NCBI GenBank assembly: GCA_050633525.1
Contig: JBOEGR010000009.1
Location: forward strand, 1 to 64,000
Source of the DNA: CANLBN01 sp050633525
Lineage (GTDB): Bacteria; Pseudomonadota; Gammaproteobacteria; Pseudomonadales; Cellvibrionaceae
DNA length: 64,000 nucleotides
Direction: 5' to 3'
Positions 7,772 to 16,266 of this stretch are shown in pieces; the stretch's first letter is position 1; each line of letters starts with the position of its first letter. Below the pieces are notes generated by a model. It was given only the letters and a program-made list of their open reading frames with translations, searched no databases and was not told where the DNA came from. The translations under genes and the position numbers were made by a program.

Positions 7772-9694
7772 ATGATTAAACTGCAACAGATTAGCCTGCA
7801 ACGTGGGCCCCAAACTTTACTCGATAATACCTCTGCAACGATTCAACCTCAGCACCGAGCCGCCATTATTGGCGCGAATGGCTGTGGCAAGTCGAGCTTG
7901 TTTAAATTACTGCTAGGGCAGCTAAGTTTAGATAATGGCGATATTGCGATCCCTCCCCATTGGCGCACTGCCCATATGGCGCAGGAAGTGGAGGAATCGG
8001 GTCGAAGTGCATTGGATTATGTACTCGATGGTGATGACCGTTTACGCACCGTAGAGCGTAGTATTGTGAAAGCAAATGACACAGATAATCACGATTTACT
8101 AGCCAAAGCGTATGAAGAATTAGAGCTGATTGACGGCTATACTGCGAATAATCGGGCAGGGCAGTTACTACACGGTTTAGGTTTTAAACAGGTAGATTTA
8201 GCCAAGCCTGTTGCCGATTTTTCGGGTGGCTGGCGCATTCGTTTAAATTTAGCTCAAGCTTTAATGTGCCCTTCTGATTTACTCTTACTTGATGAGCCTA
8301 CCAACCACTTGGATATGGATGCCACCTTGTGGCTTGAACAATGGTTAAAAAGTTATAAAGGCACCTTGCTATTTATCTCTCATGATCGCGATTTTATTGA
8401 CGGCATTGCTGGTCAGATACTGCATATTGAACACCAAAAAATCACCTCCTATACCGGAAATTATTCCTCATTTGAAATACAGCGCGCGCAAGGTTTAGCT
8501 CAACAGCAGGCCAGTTATGAGAAACAGCAGCAGCGTATTGGTGAAATCACACAATTTGTGAATCGCTTTAAAGCAAAAGCCACTAAAGCAAGGCAAGCAC
8601 AAAGCCGTTTAAAAGAACTAGAGCGCATGGAAAAAATTGCGCCGGCTCATGTCGATTCTCCTTTTAGCTTTCGTTTTAGTGAAGCTGATAAAACATCAGA
8701 TCCCTTATTAAACTTAGAAAAAGCTGACTTAGGGTATGATAATTCAAGTCCTATTTTGTCTAAGGTTGAGCTATCGCTACGTTCAGATACCCGCATTGGT
8801 TTATTGGGGTACAACGGTGCTGGTAAGTCGACGTTAGTGAAAACCTTAGTCGGTGATTTGCCGTTATTAAACGGTGAACGTAAAGAGAGCGAGCATCTTA
8901 AGATTGGTTATTTTGCTCAGCATCAGTTGGAATTTTTGGATCTTGATGCCAGTGCTTTATTGCATATCCAGCGTTTGCCCTTCACTAAAAAGTTAGGTGC
9001 AACGGAGCAAGTCATTCGTAATTTTTTAGGTAGCTTTAATTTTCATGGTGATAAAGCGACAGAAGCTATTCGTCCTTTTTCTGGTGGCGAAAAAGCACGT
9101 TTGGCTCTGGCTTTAATTGTATGGCAGCGCCCTAACTTATTAGTGTTAGATGAACCTACTAACCACCTTGATTTAGATATGCGCCATGCCTTAACTTTGG
9201 CATTGCAGTTATATAAGGGTGCATTAGTTGTTATTTCTCATGATCGACACTTATTGAAAAACACCGTTGATGCGTTTTATCTGGTTGCTCACCACCAAGT
9301 GAAGCCCTTTGATGGTGACTTAAATGATTATCAGCAGTGGTTAAAAGAATCACTACAGAATGCAGGTAGTGCTGATAATACGCTTGAGTCGATCGATAAT
9401 AACGATTCAGAGCCAAAGCGAGATAAAAAAACACAGAGGCAGCAAGATGCCGCTGCAAGACAAAAAATAAAGCCACTGAAAAATGCAATCAAGAAAACAG
9501 AAAAAGAAATCGAGAGCGCGCAGAAAAAATTAGCCCTTGTTCAAGACAAGTTAAGTGATGAGACTATTTACGGTGGTGATAATAAAAAAGAATTACAAAC
9601 ATTACTAAAAGACCAAGGTGAATTGAGTAGCTTGATTGATGAGCTAGAAGAGAAGTGGTTGATGGCGCAAGAAGAGTTAGAGCTACACCAATAA
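7772..9694 (+). CDS. ABC-F family ATPase (YheS-like)
   Basis: A ribosome-associated type ABC-F protein with two ATP-binding domains and no membrane segments. Domain 1 has Walker A GANGCGKSS, signature FSGGWRIRL and Walker B LLLLDEPTNHLDM. Domain 2 has GYNGAGKST, FSGGEKARLAL and LLVLDEPTNHLDL. Between them lies a charged linker with the basic helix FVNRFKAKATKARQAQSR typical of the family. A C-terminal coiled coil (about residues 560-640) matches the YheS subgroup in layout and length (640 aa against about 637). ATG 7763 is an alternative start 3 codons upstream; the family normally begins with M-I. ABC-F proteins act on stalled or initiating ribosomes. Confidence 0.9.
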   Translation: MIKLQQISLQRGPQTLLDNTSATIQPQHRAAIIGANGCGKSSLFKLLLGQLSLDNGDIAIPPHWRTAHMAQEVEESGRSALDYVLDGDDRLRTVERSIVKANDTDNHDLLAKAYEELELIDGYTANNRAGQLLHGLGFKQVDLAKPVADFSGGWRIRLNLAQALMCPSDLLLLDEPTNHLDMDATLWLEQWLKSYKGTLLFISHDRDFIDGIAGQILHIEHQKITSYTGNYSSFEIQRAQGLAQQQASYEKQQQRIGEITQFVNRFKAKATKARQAQSRLKELERMEKIAPAHVDSPFSFRFSEADKTSDPLLNLEKADLGYDNSSPILSKVELSLRSDTRIGLLGYNGAGKSTLVKTLVGDLPLLNGERKESEHLKIGYFAQHQLEFLDLDASALLHIQRLPFTKKLGATEQVIRNFLGSFNFHGDKATEAIRPFSGGEKARLALALIVWQRPNLLVLDEPTNHLDLDMRHALTLALQLYKGALVVISHDRHLLKNTVDAFYLVAHHQVKPFDGDLNDYQQWLKESLQNAGSADNTLESIDNNDSEPKRDKKTQRQQDAAARQKIKPLKNAIKKTEKEIESAQKKLALVQDKLSDETIYGGDNKKELQTLLKDQGELSSLIDELEEKWLMAQEELELHQ

Positions 9695-9794
9695 TCTATA
9701 GTAGCTCGGACTTGACTAGACACTTTTACAATAAGACGTGATGTGATCGGACAGTCTGCTCTTTCCACTTTGTAGCCGTTCGATAATTACCTAG

Positions 9795-9823
9795 CAAAAA
9801 AAATCAAAGCCTTATGCAAGGCT
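9795..9823 (-). terminator. Rho-independent terminator of the carotenoid-oxygenase operon
   Basis: Read on the minus strand, the hairpin AGCCTT-GCAT-AAGGCT is followed by TTGATTTTTTTT. It lies about 20 nt after the stop codon of the carotenoid oxygenase gene and also separates that unit from the convergent ABC-F gene. Confidence 0.7.
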
Positions 9824-9844
9824 ATATTAGAGCGTTATTTATCT

Positions 9845-11368
9845 TTAAGATGTTATAAATTTTCCATGAAAACCTATCGGCAAATGATAAGGTAACCATG
9901 CCCGGCAGATAGGGCCTGCAACAATATTACTTTCTGCAAAGACATTGACACAAGTGCGTTTGCTAGGAACATGTAAGGCCGTGCCAATCAAGTAGCCTTT
10001 ATCCGATTGATTGCTTGGGTTAACGAACAGGTGTTCTTCTACTAAGTAGTCGCTCCCGTAGGTGTACTCTACAAACTTACCACTTTCAATATCAAGCTGG
10101 CGAAGCGTATCAAACCATAACTCTGAGCCAGTCGTCCCTAGGGTATATAAATAGCGATTTCTCAAACCACTGTACTGCGGATCAACTATAGGAAATTCAC
10201 TGTTACTATTCACCAGTATTTGACGACTAGATGTGCCATCAGGGTTTAATTGAAAGAGCACAGAAGGAGAGCTATTATCTTCAAGAGTATTGCCAGACAT
10301 TAACTCCGAAAACTGATGCAAACTATTTGCATTTGGGTAAAGGCAGGCGTCAAAGCGAATTGTGCCTTGTTTATCTTCCCAAGCGTTGCCATAGTGAAAA
10401 ACAAAACCAGCATCAAGCTGATAACGTTTTTTCATGTTTAGGGTTTGCTTATCAATTAATAAAACCTCCATTGCTTGTTTTGCATCAAAGCGAATGGATG
10501 AAAATAAACCTTCAATATTTCGATCACTAGTCAATGATGGCAAGATCAATAGAATGTGTTTAGTCGTCACTAAAAAGTCGTGTATAAATCGCCCTTGATA
10601 ATTCACATCAATTAAGCCAACATTTTTTACAGTACCCTTTGAATTTAGTTGGTAAACCACTATCTGCCCATCCAAAGACAAACCAAAATTCCAAATATTG
10701 CCATTGGCATCTATACGTGGATGAGCAGAGAACGCCAAACCTTTTAACGTATTGCCAAAACGACTTCCTTCACCCAAATTAACGAGTCCTCTGGTTTCCA
10801 ATGTTTGCTTATCTATGGCAACCGGTGAACCACCTTCCCACAACGCCCACATCTCGTTTTGTACATCCAGTAAACTGGTATTGGCGGTATTGATAGTATC
10901 GGGGTTGTCAATAGGTTTACTTTTTTGTAATTGGCTGTCCGTACCAGAGTATAAAAACCGCTGGGCCTGTTCCTCTTCTATAAACTTAGGCGTTCTTATC
11001 AACTTGCCTTGGTGAGTGATGGTGTTATTAGCCAAAGTAAACTGCTGCGCCATGCCATCACCTTCAAATAGATGTTGGTAGCGTTGTTGACCTCGTTCAT
11101 GAATTGCTGGCCCGTTACGATAAAAATGGCCCTGCAAATCTTTGGGTAAATGCCCTTCCAGAATTAACTCTTGAGGAGGAAAATTCCTGTTAACACTAGA
11201 AAACCCGATTAGCCCTGGATTTTTAATTAAGGCAGCATCAAAGTCGACCTTTGCTTGGCGCATGGGATCATCGGCCAGTAACTTTTCATAGGCAAGAGCG
11301 GTTGACGATAGGGACAATCCACCTAAGGACAGCCCAGAGGCTACTTGTAAGAAATGACGACGATCCAT
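9845..11368 (-). CDS. Carotenoid oxygenase (RPE65/CCD family), Tat-exported
   Basis: A 507-aa member of the carotenoid cleavage oxygenase family, non-haem iron enzymes that split conjugated double bonds in carotenoids, stilbenes or related phenylpropenes. The four iron-binding histidines are visible: His216 (AHPRID), His263 (IHDF), His325 (HYGNAW) and His501 (GFHG). The family's entry motif FYRNGP and the FEGDGM turn are near residues 82-106. The N-terminus MDRRHFLQVASG is a twin-arginine signal, so the folded metalloenzyme is exported to the periplasm. It follows a DUF2141 gene by 10 nt in one operon. The substrate cannot be told from sequence. Confidence 0.88.
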   Translation of the reverse strand: MDRRHFLQVASGLSLGGLSLSSTALAYEKLLADDPMRQAKVDFDAALIKNPGLIGFSSVNRNFPPQELILEGHLPKDLQGHFYRNGPAIHERGQQRYQHLFEGDGMAQQFTLANNTITHQGKLIRTPKFIEEEQAQRFLYSGTDSQLQKSKPIDNPDTINTANTSLLDVQNEMWALWEGGSPVAIDKQTLETRGLVNLGEGSRFGNTLKGLAFSAHPRIDANGNIWNFGLSLDGQIVVYQLNSKGTVKNVGLIDVNYQGRFIHDFLVTTKHILLILPSLTSDRNIEGLFSSIRFDAKQAMEVLLIDKQTLNMKKRYQLDAGFVFHYGNAWEDKQGTIRFDACLYPNANSLHQFSELMSGNTLEDNSSPSVLFQLNPDGTSSRQILVNSNSEFPIVDPQYSGLRNRYLYTLGTTGSELWFDTLRQLDIESGKFVEYTYGSDYLVEEHLFVNPSNQSDKGYLIGTALHVPSKRTCVNVFAESNIVAGPICRAWLPYHLPIGFHGKFITS

Positions 11369-11378
11369 AACTTTCTCC

Positions 11379-11801
11379 TTAGTATTTTATAGTCGACGTA
11401 TCGTGGATATCCGTATCATCCACAGTCACTTTCATTTTCTCAAAGCTAGGGGGGCCAAAATTCCCTCTGGCATTACTGGAAAAACCATACCCTTCTGTTG
11501 GAATGCCAAAGAGGTTTTTTTGTAACTTACCATCTGCATTTTCGTCATGATAGTAACGTATGGCATAATCATCGGACGGTAACTCGTCAAAGCCAATACT
11601 GATGTCGCCTGTTTTTGCTGGTACCTGATGGGCTGCATGAGCCTTATCTGCCTTGTAGTTAGCTTTGCCCTTATAGAGTTTTAGGTAGATAGAGCCTTGG
11701 TCACTTTTTACCTGCTTAATAGTGAAGGTAAGGTTTCCCGCATGACTCAAATTAGCGGCTAAAGACAATATGGCTGTCGTGATAATAGTATTGATTTTCA
11801 T
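11379..11801 (-). CDS. DUF2141 exported protein
   Basis: A 140-aa protein with a signal peptide ending SHAGN and the DUF2141 pattern: an N-terminal beta sandwich strand (GNLTFTIKQVKSDQGSIYLKLY), then YHDENADGKLQKNLFGIPTEGYGFS. DUF2141 proteins are small periplasmic or surface proteins without a known activity. It is the first gene of an operon with the carotenoid oxygenase (10-nt gap), so it may assist substrate handling there. It is transcribed away from the LytTR regulator gene. Confidence 0.85.
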   Translation of the reverse strand: MKINTIITTAILSLAANLSHAGNLTFTIKQVKSDQGSIYLKLYKGKANYKADKAHAAHQVPAKTGDISIGFDELPSDDYAIRYYHDENADGKLQKNLFGIPTEGYGFSSNARGNFGPPSFEKMKVTVDDTDIHDTSTIKY

Positions 11802-11879
11802 ATTTTTTATTTCCAGTCATTGATAGATTGCTAAGATTCCTAAGTAAGATAAAATATAGAAATGAGCTTAACTAGAGCA

Positions 11880-11907
11880 ACTTCGTGAAGTAGGAAAAAT
11901 ACTTCGT
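11880..11907. promoter_or_regulatory. Candidate LytTR binding site (21-bp spaced direct repeat)
   Basis: ACTTCGT occurs at 11880-11886 and again at 11901-11907, with similar following bases (GAAGT, AAAAT). The copies are exactly 21 bp apart, two helical turns, which is the spacing expected for a dimeric LytTR-domain regulator. The site lies between the DUF2141 gene and a LytTR gene transcribed away from it, and ends 29 bp before the regulator start. The first copy is also a palindrome (ACTTCGTGAAGT). Confidence 0.55.
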
Positions 11908-11935
11908 AAAATCAACCTAAATAGATGGTAACGCA

Positions 11936-12808
11936 TTGGCGATTCGTGAAATAGCCCTTAAAAATCAATTACAAAGAGTAAACTGGAAGTCAAAAGACAC
12001 CTATTTTGGGCCATTAATTGTTTTTGTAATTGCGAGTTTTGTTGCGTATTTGCAACCCTTTGAAATAGGGAAAACGGGTGGCTTGCATCGCTGGGTATTT
12101 TGGTTGACTATCTGCTTTTTGGGTTATTTGATTTATAAACCTTTTATAGCTCTAGGAACACATCTACTACTTGGCCGATACCCCTGCCTATCTGATAGGC
12201 GCTGGCTAACATTATCGCTATTAACCTTAGTGGCCAGTATTATCATGACATTTTTGTCACCGCTAGTGGTATTAGCTTTCTTTGAATCACCAGTAGGCTA
12301 TATGGCGATGTTAAGTAATTCAGCCGTCATGAGTCTTTTTATTGGTGGTTTAATAACACTTATTGACACTCTGAAATCATTGCTTAACGATAAACATCAA
12401 ACTATCCATGAGCAGCAGCAACAACTGCAACAAGAAAAAACTAAGAATGATAGCCATTGTTACCAAGGAGTAGAACAATTATTAAGTAAAATCCCCCCAG
12501 AAAAGCGTGGCCAACTCCTGTATTTAAAAATCGAAGATCACTATTTAAGTATCCGTACGGACAAAGGTAATGATTTAGTATTATTCCGTTTCAAAGATGC
12601 ATTAGCGCTCGTTAAAGACTACCCAGGAATACAAGTTAACCGCTCATGGTGGGTCGCAGAAAGTGCTATCGGAGATTTGTATAAACAGGGGAGGAAGTGG
12701 GTGCTGGCACTAAGTAATGACGTTAATGTTCCAGTATCACAAAAACATCTTAAAGCGGTAAAAACACTTGTAAACAACAAGCAGAACTTAACAAAATCAG
12801 AGGATTAA
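11936..12808 (+). CDS. Membrane-bound LytTR-domain transcription regulator
   Basis: A 290-aa protein. Four hydrophobic segments span about residues 23-42, 50-72, 88-115 and 120-145, followed by a Gln-rich coiled linker and a C-terminal LytTR DNA-binding domain (from about 180: LLYLKIEDHYLSIRT, then IQVNRSWWVAESAI). The absence of a receiver domain makes it a one-component, membrane-anchored regulator. The start appears to be TTG 11936; the upstream ATG at 11925 is out of frame. Its position opposite the DUF2141/carotenoid-oxygenase operon suggests that it controls this operon and itself. Confidence 0.8.
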   Translation: MAIREIALKNQLQRVNWKSKDTYFGPLIVFVIASFVAYLQPFEIGKTGGLHRWVFWLTICFLGYLIYKPFIALGTHLLLGRYPCLSDRRWLTLSLLTLVASIIMTFLSPLVVLAFFESPVGYMAMLSNSAVMSLFIGGLITLIDTLKSLLNDKHQTIHEQQQQLQQEKTKNDSHCYQGVEQLLSKIPPEKRGQLLYLKIEDHYLSIRTDKGNDLVLFRFKDALALVKDYPGIQVNRSWWVAESAIGDLYKQGRKWVLALSNDVNVPVSQKHLKAVKTLVNNKQNLTKSED

Positions 12809-13033
12809 GCCTGTAATTAATTTCTTCCGAACCCAAAGTATTTCAACTTCCGCTTTGGGCGAAAAGCAGAAGTAATCCTAGCACTAAATTATCACTCTGT
12901 ATGTGCTATAAGACGCCATTCGAGAGGGGTAATATCAAGTTTTCGATCGTTAAGTTGGAGTAAATAGTTAGATTATGTCGATACCTAAATTTAAGATCGT
13001 TAGGTTGAGTGTGAACTATTACAAATAATCTCA

Positions 13034-14707
13034 CTAATTTAATCGATGTAAGATGTCATCAATCATCACCGCGCCACAGATCCCATGAATGATGCCCACT
13101 TCATCACTCGCGGCAAATAGTAATTGTATATTATTGGAATTGCAGTCGGCGCTTAGGTCATTTGTGCTGCCAATATAGCCGTTGATGATATTGATAAACT
13201 CTCTGGTGTTGGCCGGTGCGACTAAGCGATCATAATCAGAGTGATACACCATCAGGTTCATGTTTGGGTCGGTAAAACTGGCTTCAGGGTTGCTGATGTT
13301 GGTATAGCTATTGAGTTGTAGTAAGAGTTTTAACTGATCATACTCTTGGTTATTAGCAAGAAAACTCGCTGCAAATTCTGAGCGTAATTCATCTCCATCA
13401 GTGATATCTATTTCGTTTAAACCCGTATTGGTGTAACTCAATAAAGGTGGCAATATTCTTTCTATGGCATAACTATTCACTAACTCGTCATTTACATAGC
13501 GGCAGTACTCGCCTAAAAAACAACTTCCATTCACAAAATTGACAATCCCTTTAAATGTTTCATATACATTATAAGGCCCGGCACCACTGTAAACGTTGCT
13601 TACATTCAGCGTACCTTGGTGGTTATGTAATGCTTCTTGCCATGCTGCAATTGCACTGTGGCCTCCTTGTGAGTAACCAATAATAGCAAGGTTTTTTGCG
13701 GTGCTTGTGCTACTGATGATATCGTTGTAACGACCTGAATTAATTGCCGAAGTGACTAAGTCAATAGAATTGATGCCAGTACGTTTCGCTTGTAAATAGG
13801 TTTCAGTAAAAGCACTGGTATTACCTAAACCGTAGTTGTCGGGTGCAATGACAAGGTAACCACGACTGGCCAGTATTACCGCCAAGTTGTACCAGAGGCC
13901 CGTGATATTTCTATCGCTTGGTGTTAGCCCAGTAGAGTGATTAAGCAAAATAATATTATCTTTCGGGCTGAAATTAGCGAGTTGTGAAATATCAGGTAAC
14001 GCAATCAGGCCAGATAGAGTTCGTATTTTATTGCCATTCGGGTCGATAGATTCATAGCGTACGGATTGAGTGATGACATCGTATTCGGTAATAGGATTGA
14101 ATAAGTTGGGTAAATCGTTGTCAGCGATATCGTCTATCACCGCATTGATTGCTAATTCTGTCAATATAGGTAAGGATAAGTCATCAATGATTTCCTCCAG
14201 TAGTGACGCCGGCGTCACATTACCAATACTATTTAAGGGTAGAGAGTTTTCTCCAATAATGGTGATCAATTCATTATTGGGTGTAAGAGTTGTGTCCGTA
14301 GAGAATGGAATAGTGCTAGTCTTGGGTTCGCTTGTCTCTTCAGTAATGATGAGGTTTTGAGTGCTATTAAGATTTAGGTTGTCGGAGCAGCCTAAGTTAT
14401 GGTCTAAAAGCGAATTGCCTGAGCTTATAGATAAATCGGCTGGATCACGTCGAGTAATATGACTTACGTTGATAGTGCAATCTAGATCATAATTATAACT
14501 GCTATTTTCTGATGCTAGATGGCTAAAATAAAAACGCGTCTGTCTAGCGTTGATGTTAGCATTGTCTGTTGGTATCGAATCAATTCGTTGTAAGGAGCCG
14601 TCATTACTTTCTTCATTGCTGCTGTCATTGTCCCCGCCCCCTCCACAAGATACCAATAGGCAAACAGAAAAAATAAAGAATACAACTCTTCGAGATTGAT
14701 AGACCAT
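13034..14707 (-). CDS. Alpha/beta-hydrolase lipoprotein, secretory-lipase-like
   Basis: A 557-aa protein with a lipoprotein signal: hydrophobic core, then LLVSC followed by four Gly and Asp, so it is acylated and, with Asp well after +2, probably sent to the outer membrane. A linker and beta-rich region occupy about residues 25-240, then an alpha/beta-hydrolase domain. The nucleophile elbow is GYSQGG (Ser346), a candidate acid is Asp491 or Asp493 (YHSDYDRL), and a candidate base is His541 (IIHGICG). The layout resembles secretory lipases and large esterases. It probably cleaves ester substrates outside the inner membrane. It is a single gene, divergent from slyD. Confidence 0.8.
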   Translation of the reverse strand: MVYQSRRVVFFIFSVCLLVSCGGGGDNDSSNEESNDGSLQRIDSIPTDNANINARQTRFYFSHLASENSSYNYDLDCTINVSHITRRDPADLSISSGNSLLDHNLGCSDNLNLNSTQNLIITEETSEPKTSTIPFSTDTTLTPNNELITIIGENSLPLNSIGNVTPASLLEEIIDDLSLPILTELAINAVIDDIADNDLPNLFNPITEYDVITQSVRYESIDPNGNKIRTLSGLIALPDISQLANFSPKDNIILLNHSTGLTPSDRNITGLWYNLAVILASRGYLVIAPDNYGLGNTSAFTETYLQAKRTGINSIDLVTSAINSGRYNDIISSTSTAKNLAIIGYSQGGHSAIAAWQEALHNHQGTLNVSNVYSGAGPYNVYETFKGIVNFVNGSCFLGEYCRYVNDELVNSYAIERILPPLLSYTNTGLNEIDITDGDELRSEFAASFLANNQEYDQLKLLLQLNSYTNISNPEASFTDPNMNLMVYHSDYDRLVAPANTREFINIINGYIGSTNDLSADCNSNNIQLLFAASDEVGIIHGICGAVMIDDILHRLN

Positions 14708-14720
14708 AATTATTCCTTAC

Positions 14721-14762
14721 TTAAGGTATACAGCTTAATGTATACAACTTAACATATATCAA
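14721..14762. repeat. Three 14-bp tandem repeats before the lipase-like gene
   Basis: TTAAGGTATACAGC, TTAATGTATACAAC and TTAACATATATCAA follow one another directly, starting 14 bp upstream of the lipase-like start codon on the other strand. The GTATAC core is itself palindromic. Their position in the promoter or 5' leader suggests operator iterons, but this is inferred. Confidence 0.5.
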
Positions 14763-14879
14763 TAGAACCACAAACACACAATAGAGTCACACTTCCTACT
14801 AGTTAGGTCAATTAAGAAAGTATTAATTTACACGATAAATTGACATTTTTGTTACTATACGTTTTTAATATTATGAAAG

Positions 14880-15377
14880 ATGATGATGAATATAACTAAA
14901 AATACCGTGGCTACTTTTCACTACCGCTTGCTCAATGGTGATAAAGAGTTAGAAAGTTCTCATGGTGATGACCCTATGGCCTACCTCCATGGATATAACA
15001 ATATTATTGCTGGCTTAGAGGAGGCAATGGAGGGACGTAGCGCGGGCGAAGAATTTACAGTGACCATCCCACCTGAAAAGGCGTACGGGCTACGCAAAGA
15101 AGAGTCTGTGCAGAGAGTGCCTATTAAACATTTAAATAATGCTAAAAAGCTGAAGGGAAAAATCAAGCCGGGTATGATCGTTCATATCAATACTGAGAAA
15201 GGGGCTAAGCAGGCCACCGTTGTGAAAGCGGGTCGATCTGTCGTTGATGTTGATACCAATCACCCTTTAGCGGGCGCGCATTTAACCTTTGAGATTAACA
15301 TTGATAGTGTGCGTGAAGGTAGTGCCGAGGAAATTGCACATGGTCATGCCCATGGAGTCGGAGGGCATCATCACTAG
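14880..15377 (+). CDS. slyD: FKBP-type peptidyl-prolyl isomerase, SlyD
   Basis: A 165-aa cytoplasmic prolyl isomerase and chaperone. The FKBP part (HYRLLNGDKELESS, DDPMAYLHGYNNIIAGLEEAMEG, FTVTIPPEKAYG) is interrupted by the insert-in-flap domain (about residues 75-125, PIKHLNNAKKLKGKIKPGM) and closed by GAHLTFEINIDSV. The C-terminal tail is His-rich (HGHAHGVGGHHH), as in SlyD, which uses it to bind nickel for hydrogenase maturation. The tail is shorter than in E. coli and has no cysteines. Three consecutive ATG codons leave the start uncertain by two residues. Confidence 0.92.
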   Translation: MMMNITKNTVATFHYRLLNGDKELESSHGDDPMAYLHGYNNIIAGLEEAMEGRSAGEEFTVTIPPEKAYGLRKEESVQRVPIKHLNNAKKLKGKIKPGMIVHINTEKGAKQATVVKAGRSVVDVDTNHPLAGAHLTFEINIDSVREGSAEEIAHGHAHGVGGHHH

Positions 15378-15387
15378 TGCGAACGCC

Positions 15388-15424
15388 ATAGCCGGCTTGC
15401 CGGCTATTTCTTCCTCGCTTTTTT
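15388..15424 (+). terminator. Hairpin terminator after slyD
   Basis: ATAGCCGGC (15388-15396) and GCCGGCTAT (15399-15407) form a perfect 9-bp stem, followed on the plus strand by a pyrimidine-rich stretch ending in TTTTTT. It lies 10 nt after the slyD stop and overlaps the TAG stop codon of the convergent djlA. Confidence 0.6.
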
Positions 15425-16240
15425 AATCAAGTCATAAGCCGTTTGAATTTCTTGTGAGCGTTCGGTTGCTACTTTGAGCATGTCTTCCGGCACACCTTGT
15501 CCCATCAATTTATCTGGATGGTATTCACTGATTAATTTACGATAGGCTTTTTTGATTTCAGAGTCGCTGGCAGCTTCCGTTACGCCTAATGCCGCATAGG
15601 CATCGCTGAGTTGATTGCGGCTAGGTTGTTCTTGAGTGTAATAGCTACGATCTTGTTGACCGCCTCTGTGTTCACTGCCTTGATAACGATAACCACCACC
15701 GGCAAATGCACCTTGAGCACGAATCATCTTTAAGAGTTGCTCAAAGGCCAAATGTGAGAAGTTTAAGCCTTCAGCTACTCGACGTAGCGCTTTTTCTTCT
15801 TTTGCGTCAAACTTGCCATCCGCTAATGCTGTATTGATGAGATAGACTATCAGCATTTGAGTCAGCTGTACTCTGCCGCCACAGGTTTCGCGAAAAGATT
15901 GCAGTGTGTCACTTGGGTCGAAGTCAGGAGTGGCACCAATTTTAAATAAACGAATGGCTTCACGTTTGTGATCAGCTCTTAAGCCCATCTTATCCATCAA
16001 TTGCTGGGTTTGATCAATTTCTTCCTGAGTAACGACACCATCGGATTTAGCAAGATAGCCGATTAAGGTAAATGTGGTTTCAAAAAACTTTTCTTGAACG
16101 GCTTGAAGTACCTCGGGTGATTCCCGTCGAGAAAAGTTACGTACCGCCTTATCAAAAATATGGCCCACAAATAAGCCCAATAAAGCCAAGAAAAACCCGC
16201 CACTAAAAAGGCCGACTAAACCACCGATTAATTTACCCAC
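15404..16240 (-). CDS. djlA: Co-chaperone DjlA (membrane-anchored J-protein)
   Basis: A 278-aa protein. The N-terminal hydrophobic Gly-rich anchor (about residues 4-28, LIGGLVGLFSGGFFLALLGLF) is the DjlA transmembrane segment. A TerB-like helical domain follows (about 50-180, with LAKSDGVVTQEEID and LADGKFDAKEEKALR). After a Gly/Gln-rich linker comes a C-terminal J domain (about 212-278) with the HPD motif in YHPDKLMGQG. It stimulates DnaK ATPase at the inner membrane. It sits 26 bp after rnfE and is probably the last gene of the metG-rnf transcript. Confidence 0.93.
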   Translation of the reverse strand: MGKLIGGLVGLFSGGFFLALLGLFVGHIFDKAVRNFSRRESPEVLQAVQEKFFETTFTLIGYLAKSDGVVTQEEIDQTQQLMDKMGLRADHKREAIRLFKIGATPDFDPSDTLQSFRETCGGRVQLTQMLIVYLINTALADGKFDAKEEKALRRVAEGLNFSHLAFEQLLKMIRAQGAFAGGGYRYQGSEHRGGQQDRSYYTQEQPSRNQLSDAYAALGVTEAASDSEIKKAYRKLISEYHPDKLMGQGVPEDMLKVATERSQEIQTAYDLIKKARKK

Positions 16241-16266
16241 AATATTTATCTCTACTAATATTCTTA

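Noticed and set aside
12809..13033. Repeated GATCGTTA-GTTG segments in the spacer after the LytTR gene
   Set aside because: Only two short copies with mismatches and no symmetry; too weak to call a site.
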